In this document: one piece after another, positions 5,063 through 7,762 of the stretch
Numbering within the stretch: the stretch's first letter is position 1
How the letters are laid out: each line of letters opens with the position of its first letter
Assembly: GCA_026193155.1 (NCBI GenBank)
Contig: JAPHSI010000059.1
Coordinates: 1 to 7,762 of the forward strand
Direction of reading: 5' to 3'
DNA from: Sulfurimonadaceae bacterium
Lineage (GTDB): Bacteria; Campylobacterota; Campylobacteria; Campylobacterales; Sulfurimonadaceae
DNA: 7,762 nucleotides
Notes under the pieces: generated by a model
Seen by the model: the letters and a program-made list of their open reading frames with translations, nothing else
The model's database searches: none
What the model was told of the DNA's origin: nothing
Position numbers and translations under genes: made by a program

Positions 5063-7564
5063 TTGTATTAACAATTTATAAATTTTTTCGACATTATTAC
5101 ATATATTGTTTTGTTTACTTATTAAAAAGCTGTCTCTAACCTTATGTTTTGTGGAATGTATCTTTGCCGTCGCAATATTAATACCCAGTTTTTCAAATGC
5201 ATCCATCATATAAGCAAGTAATCCAATTTGATTTTTTGTATTTACACTTATCTCAGCATGTGTCATAGAATGTTCACAGTCTATATTGACTTCATCTTTT
5301 TTTATCTCTATTTTTCTGTTCTCAACTATTCTATCCATATCAAATGCCGCATCTATAATATCCTTGACTTCTGCAAGTTCATCCCCCTCCACATTTTTCT
5401 TGAATTCTATTTTAAAGTATTTAATATCATCAAAAAGTGTAAATATCTCCATGCTACCAACATCTAGGTGGCTTAAAGTAGCAAGTAAAAAACCTATATT
5501 TAAAGGTACACGTCTAAATATTTCAATAGTTAAAGAGTTTTCATTTTTTACAACAAATTGATACTCTTGAGTGTCTTTTGCTTTTTGTACAATATGTAAA
5601 ATATCTTGAGGGGTATGTTTAAAAAAGAAAAGGTTGCTCTCTACTCCGAGAGTTTTTTTCTGAAGAGTCTTTGGCATTGTTTTAAATTCAGGATTATTTT
5701 TAACTCTTTTTTCAATGATTAGGCGTTTTTTCGCATCCGTGATACGATCATTATTTTGAGAGACTTCTAATGCACTAACATATAAATCATGCAGAAGTTT
5801 TGCATTAAATGAATTATATATATCGCCTCCGACACCGTTTATATCTGCATATGTGACTATATATAGCAGTTTTAGATTTTTTTCATCTATAATATTTGAC
5901 ATAAATTTATAAAGTGTTTTTTCATTATGTATATTTTGTTTAAAAGAAACATTACTCATAAGAACATGATGTTTAACTAAAAGTACAGCTCTATCTTTAA
6001 GCTCTTGGCTTAAGCCTATCTTTTCTATAAACGGTGCTATAAGTTTTGCGCCTACCTCACTGTGGTCTTGTTTTCTACCTTTTCCTGTATCATGAAATAG
6101 TACGACAATTTTTAAAAGAAGTTTTTCATCTTCATTTAGTTCATTAAATAGTTTTTGTACAAAAGGCTCTTTGATATTTTCTAATGCTTCAACACATTTT
6201 ATAGAATGAATATCAACAGGATAGTTGTGATAACCATCAAACTGAGGTAGATACATAACTTTTCTAAAGTTTGGAAATAAATGATGTAGTACTCCTGCAT
6301 CGTAAAAAAGTTTTAAAAAGCTATATATATATTTTCTTTGTAATAGCTGCTTTATAAGTCTGTATGTTTTTGTTTTTAAAGGATGTGAAATAGCAGTGTA
6401 TGTAAACTGTCTTAAAAAACCTGCATCAAAATGATAAAACTTATCCTCAAGGTTGATAAGTATACCTAAAAGCTCATCTAGTGATAATTTTTTTAGATTA
6501 TAAGATGCGTACAATCTGTCTTCTAAAAGGTATATACCTTTTTGGATTCTGTTGTGTCTAAATTTTTTGATGAGGGTTTTATCTTCTATGTACTTTCTAA
6601 CCATCTTTTTGGCAAATATTTGTGTGAAGTTACTAACTCTCCATTGTGCTTCTAAAATTTTGGATACCATTTTTTGCTCATTTTTAAACCCTAACATTTT
6701 ACTTGCTTCTGGCATATGTTGTAGCAGTAGTCTGTCTTCTTGTTTACCTGTAATGAGATGTAGGGCACTTCTTATACGAAAGAGAAGTTCTAACGCTATA
6801 CGGTACTCTCTGTATTCATCTTCTGAAAACACATCACCGCTTAAATCTTTGAGTGAACTGATACCATATATGGTTTGAGCTATCCAGAAAATAAGGTGTG
6901 AATCTCTAAGACCTCCGACACTCTCTTTTATATTTGGCTGCATAGATGTAGGATATCTTTTGCGTCTTATTTGAGCTTCTTCTATTTTTTGGAGGATAAA
7001 CTCTTTTTGATTATCCAGACGAATTCTGTTTAGTTCTCTCTGTGAGGCATGCCAAGTAAAACTAGACCCGGTTATAAATCTTGCTTCCATTAAAGATGTA
7101 CGTATTGTAATATCTTCTTTACTTGATTTAAAAAGGTCATTAACTTCATGGACACGGTGCCCTAGTTTTAAACCTGCATCTACAGCTAAATAAAATAGTT
7201 TTTCAATAATTAGTTTGGAATTATATCCTTCAATATCCTGATAGACTATAAGAAGGTCAATATCGCTGTGTACACATAATTGTTCACGCCCATAGCTTCC
7301 TAATGCTACTATGCTTATGGGTATTGAGTTACGCATCGGAAGATAGTTGCCGAACATGCGACGAAGTACTACTTGATACATATGAGATATAATAGAATCT
7401 AGTTTTTTTGTATGTTTTACTAAAAAGTCTTTACCTTGGTTTGATTCAAAAAGTTCAGGCAAAGAAGTTTTGTACTCTTTTATGTACTCTTTAAAAAGTT
7501 TACTAAGTTCAAAGTCACTTCCGTTTTGTTCTATTACATCTTCTATCTGTAGTTTAATGTCCAA
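5060..7564 (-). CDS. glnD: Bifunctional PII uridylyltransferase/uridylyl-removing enzyme
   Basis: GlnD senses glutamine: when it is scarce the enzyme adds UMP to the PII protein, and when abundant it removes it, setting glutamine synthetase activity and nitrogen gene expression. At 834 residues it is a little shorter than E. coli GlnD (890). The nucleotidyltransferase domain shows GSYGREQ at 89-95 and SDIDLL at 100-105 with the metal-binding aspartates D101 and D103, so the transferase site is intact. PNIKESVGGLRD at 210-221 is a typical GlnD segment. The HD hydrolase domain carries H453, H491-D492 (HDTGKG), H501, H532-H533 and D573, so the removing activity should be intact. Two ACT domains follow (about 678-745 and 769-834); the first is rather divergent. 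The start is TTG at 7564, since an in-frame TAA lies 12 bases upstream and AAGGA sits at the right spacing. No PII (glnB/glnK) gene is in the window. Confidence 0.96.
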   Translation of the reverse strand: MDIKLQIEDVIEQNGSDFELSKLFKEYIKEYKTSLPELFESNQGKDFLVKHTKKLDSIISHMYQVVLRRMFGNYLPMRNSIPISIVALGSYGREQLCVHSDIDLLIVYQDIEGYNSKLIIEKLFYLAVDAGLKLGHRVHEVNDLFKSSKEDITIRTSLMEARFITGSSFTWHASQRELNRIRLDNQKEFILQKIEEAQIRRKRYPTSMQPNIKESVGGLRDSHLIFWIAQTIYGISSLKDLSGDVFSEDEYREYRIALELLFRIRSALHLITGKQEDRLLLQHMPEASKMLGFKNEQKMVSKILEAQWRVSNFTQIFAKKMVRKYIEDKTLIKKFRHNRIQKGIYLLEDRLYASYNLKKLSLDELLGILINLEDKFYHFDAGFLRQFTYTAISHPLKTKTYRLIKQLLQRKYIYSFLKLFYDAGVLHHLFPNFRKVMYLPQFDGYHNYPVDIHSIKCVEALENIKEPFVQKLFNELNEDEKLLLKIVVLFHDTGKGRKQDHSEVGAKLIAPFIEKIGLSQELKDRAVLLVKHHVLMSNVSFKQNIHNEKTLYKFMSNIIDEKNLKLLYIVTYADINGVGGDIYNSFNAKLLHDLYVSALEVSQNNDRITDAKKRLIIEKRVKNNPEFKTMPKTLQKKTLGVESNLFFFKHTPQDILHIVQKAKDTQEYQFVVKNENSLTIEIFRRVPLNIGFLLATLSHLDVGSMEIFTLFDDIKYFKIEFKKNVEGDELAEVKDIIDAAFDMDRIVENRKIEIKKDEVNIDCEHSMTHAEISVNTKNQIGLLAYMMDAFEKLGINIATAKIHSTKHKVRDSFLISKQNNICNNVEKIYKLLIQ

Positions 7565-7575
7565 AAAAAATCCTT
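7562..7575 (-). promoter_or_regulatory. glnD ribosome binding site and TTG start behind an eight-T tract
   Basis: On the minus strand AAGGA (7575-7571) is followed by eight T (7570-7563) and then GGAC. The start codon TTG (7564-7562) uses the last two T of the tract, giving six bases between binding site and start. The in-frame codon overlapping the binding site is TAA, so no start further upstream is possible, and the next in-frame ATG is more than 60 codons inside the protein. Confidence 0.75.
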
Positions 7576-7587
7576 ATAATTTTTCAT

Positions 7588-7593
7588 ATTATA
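7588..7593 (-). promoter_or_regulatory. Candidate -10 element for the glnD-glmS operon
   Basis: The minus strand reads TATAAT, a perfect -10 consensus, about 13 bases before the AAGGA binding site of glnD. Transcription would start near 7580 and leave a very short leader. There is no recognisable -35 box. The region is AT-rich, so the call rests on the consensus match and the position in a divergent gap. Confidence 0.45.
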
Positions 7594-7613
7594 TTACAGT
7601 TAATTTAATTAGA

Positions 7614-7619
7614 TATAAT
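7614..7619 (+). promoter_or_regulatory. Candidate -10 element for the divergent ABM-like gene
   Basis: TATAAT, preceded by AGA, lies 38 bases upstream of the ATG at 7657, predicting a start near 7626 and a leader of about 30 bases. No good -35 box lies 17 bases upstream. It sits back to back with the glnD -10 element in the 92-base divergent gap. Confidence 0.5.
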
Positions 7620-7656
7620 CTCAAAGATTAAATATTAGACATTATGGAGAACTTTT

Positions 7657-7762
7657 ATGACAATTACAAAAAGAGTGACGTTTATAGCAAAAGATGATGA
7701 GGCTAGCATTGCAAAGATGAAAGAGCTTTTAAGCGCAATGGTAAAACCTAGTCAAGCAGAAG
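7657..7762 (+). CDS. Partial gene, ABM-fold (quinol monooxygenase-like) protein, 3' end beyond window
   Basis: Only the first 35 codons are visible, and the frame is still open at the window edge. The ATG at 7657 has a GGAGA binding site at 7646-7650, six bases upstream. The protein starts MTITKRVTFIAKDD and goes on with KMKELLSAMVKPSQAE. A short beta strand, a charged turn, then a helix with K-x-x-L-x-x-M-V-x-P-S-x-x-E matches the N-terminus of small antibiotic-biosynthesis-monooxygenase (YgiN-like) proteins of about 95-100 residues. These are dimeric ferredoxin-like folds, some of which oxidise quinols; many have no known role. The family call is by pattern memory from a fragment and could be wrong; that a real gene starts here is much more secure. 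It is transcribed divergently from glnD. Confidence 0.65.
   Translation, partial: MTITKRVTFIAKDDEASIAKMKELLSAMVKPSQAE

Noticed and set aside
5051..5100. glmS ribozyme/riboswitch upstream of glmS
   Set aside because: The gap to glnD is nine bases and the upstream sequence is coding; the glmS ribozyme is known mainly from Gram-positive bacteria and no such fold is seen.
5228..5561. Two overlapping plus-strand frames opposite the 3' part of glnD
   Set aside because: Both are low-complexity, rich in Phe, Ile and Ser from complemented Lys/Glu/Asp codons, and lie opposite the ACT and linker region of glnD.
6552..6878. 108-codon plus-strand frame opposite glnD
   Set aside because: Antisense to a well-conserved glnD segment with no start signal; a shadow frame.
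7644..7697. Alternative ATG at 7644 upstream of the ABM-like gene
   Set aside because: It is in another frame, ends at TGA after 17 codons and overlaps the GGAGA binding site that serves the ATG at 7657.

Overview
The window is AT-rich and tightly packed. It most likely comes from a Campylobacterota chromosome of the Sulfurimonas/Sulfuricurvum/Arcobacter type. This rests on base composition, the style of the encoded proteins (a heme-type GGDEF sensor, a short GlnD) and TATAAT-like -10 elements without clear -35 boxes. The genus is an inference. No mobile element, CRISPR array, tRNA or rRNA was seen, and no gene-free stretch exceeds about 155 bases.

Layout, left to right. A plus-strand mrp/apbC gene (iron-sulfur carrier ATPase, 36-1142) ends at a hairpin that looks like a two-way terminator (1144-1185). 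A 153-base convergent gap follows, with a segment of unusual composition. Three minus-strand genes come next, read right to left: glnD (PII uridylyltransferase/uridylyl-removing enzyme, 7564 to 5060), glmS (glucosamine-6-phosphate synthase, 5050 to 3236) and a membrane-bound diguanylate cyclase (3146 to 1296). At the right edge a divergent plus-strand gene begins at 7657. Its first 35 residues look like a small ABM-fold (quinol monooxygenase-like) protein, and it is cut by the window end.

How the genes work together. glnD and glmS are separated by only 9 bases, and the glmS ribosome binding site overlaps the glnD stop codon, so they are almost certainly co-transcribed and translationally coupled. 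This pairs a sensor of cellular glutamine with a major glutamine consumer at the entry to cell-wall amino-sugar synthesis. The cyclase lies 89 bases further on with no convincing terminator before it. It may be read through from glmS, but it also has its own candidate promoter inside a long imperfect palindrome.

The most interesting protein is the cyclase. It has a periplasmic sensor with one c-type heme site (CLKCH), a HAMP-like segment, a cytoplasmic GAF-like region with a cluster of seven cysteines, and an intact GGDEF domain with an inhibitory I-site. It looks like a redox- or gas-sensing switch for cyclic di-GMP with two possible cofactor sites. The other genes are conserved housekeeping functions with small oddities: an Mrp without the usual CxxC, and a TTG start in glnD placed directly after a homopolymer.
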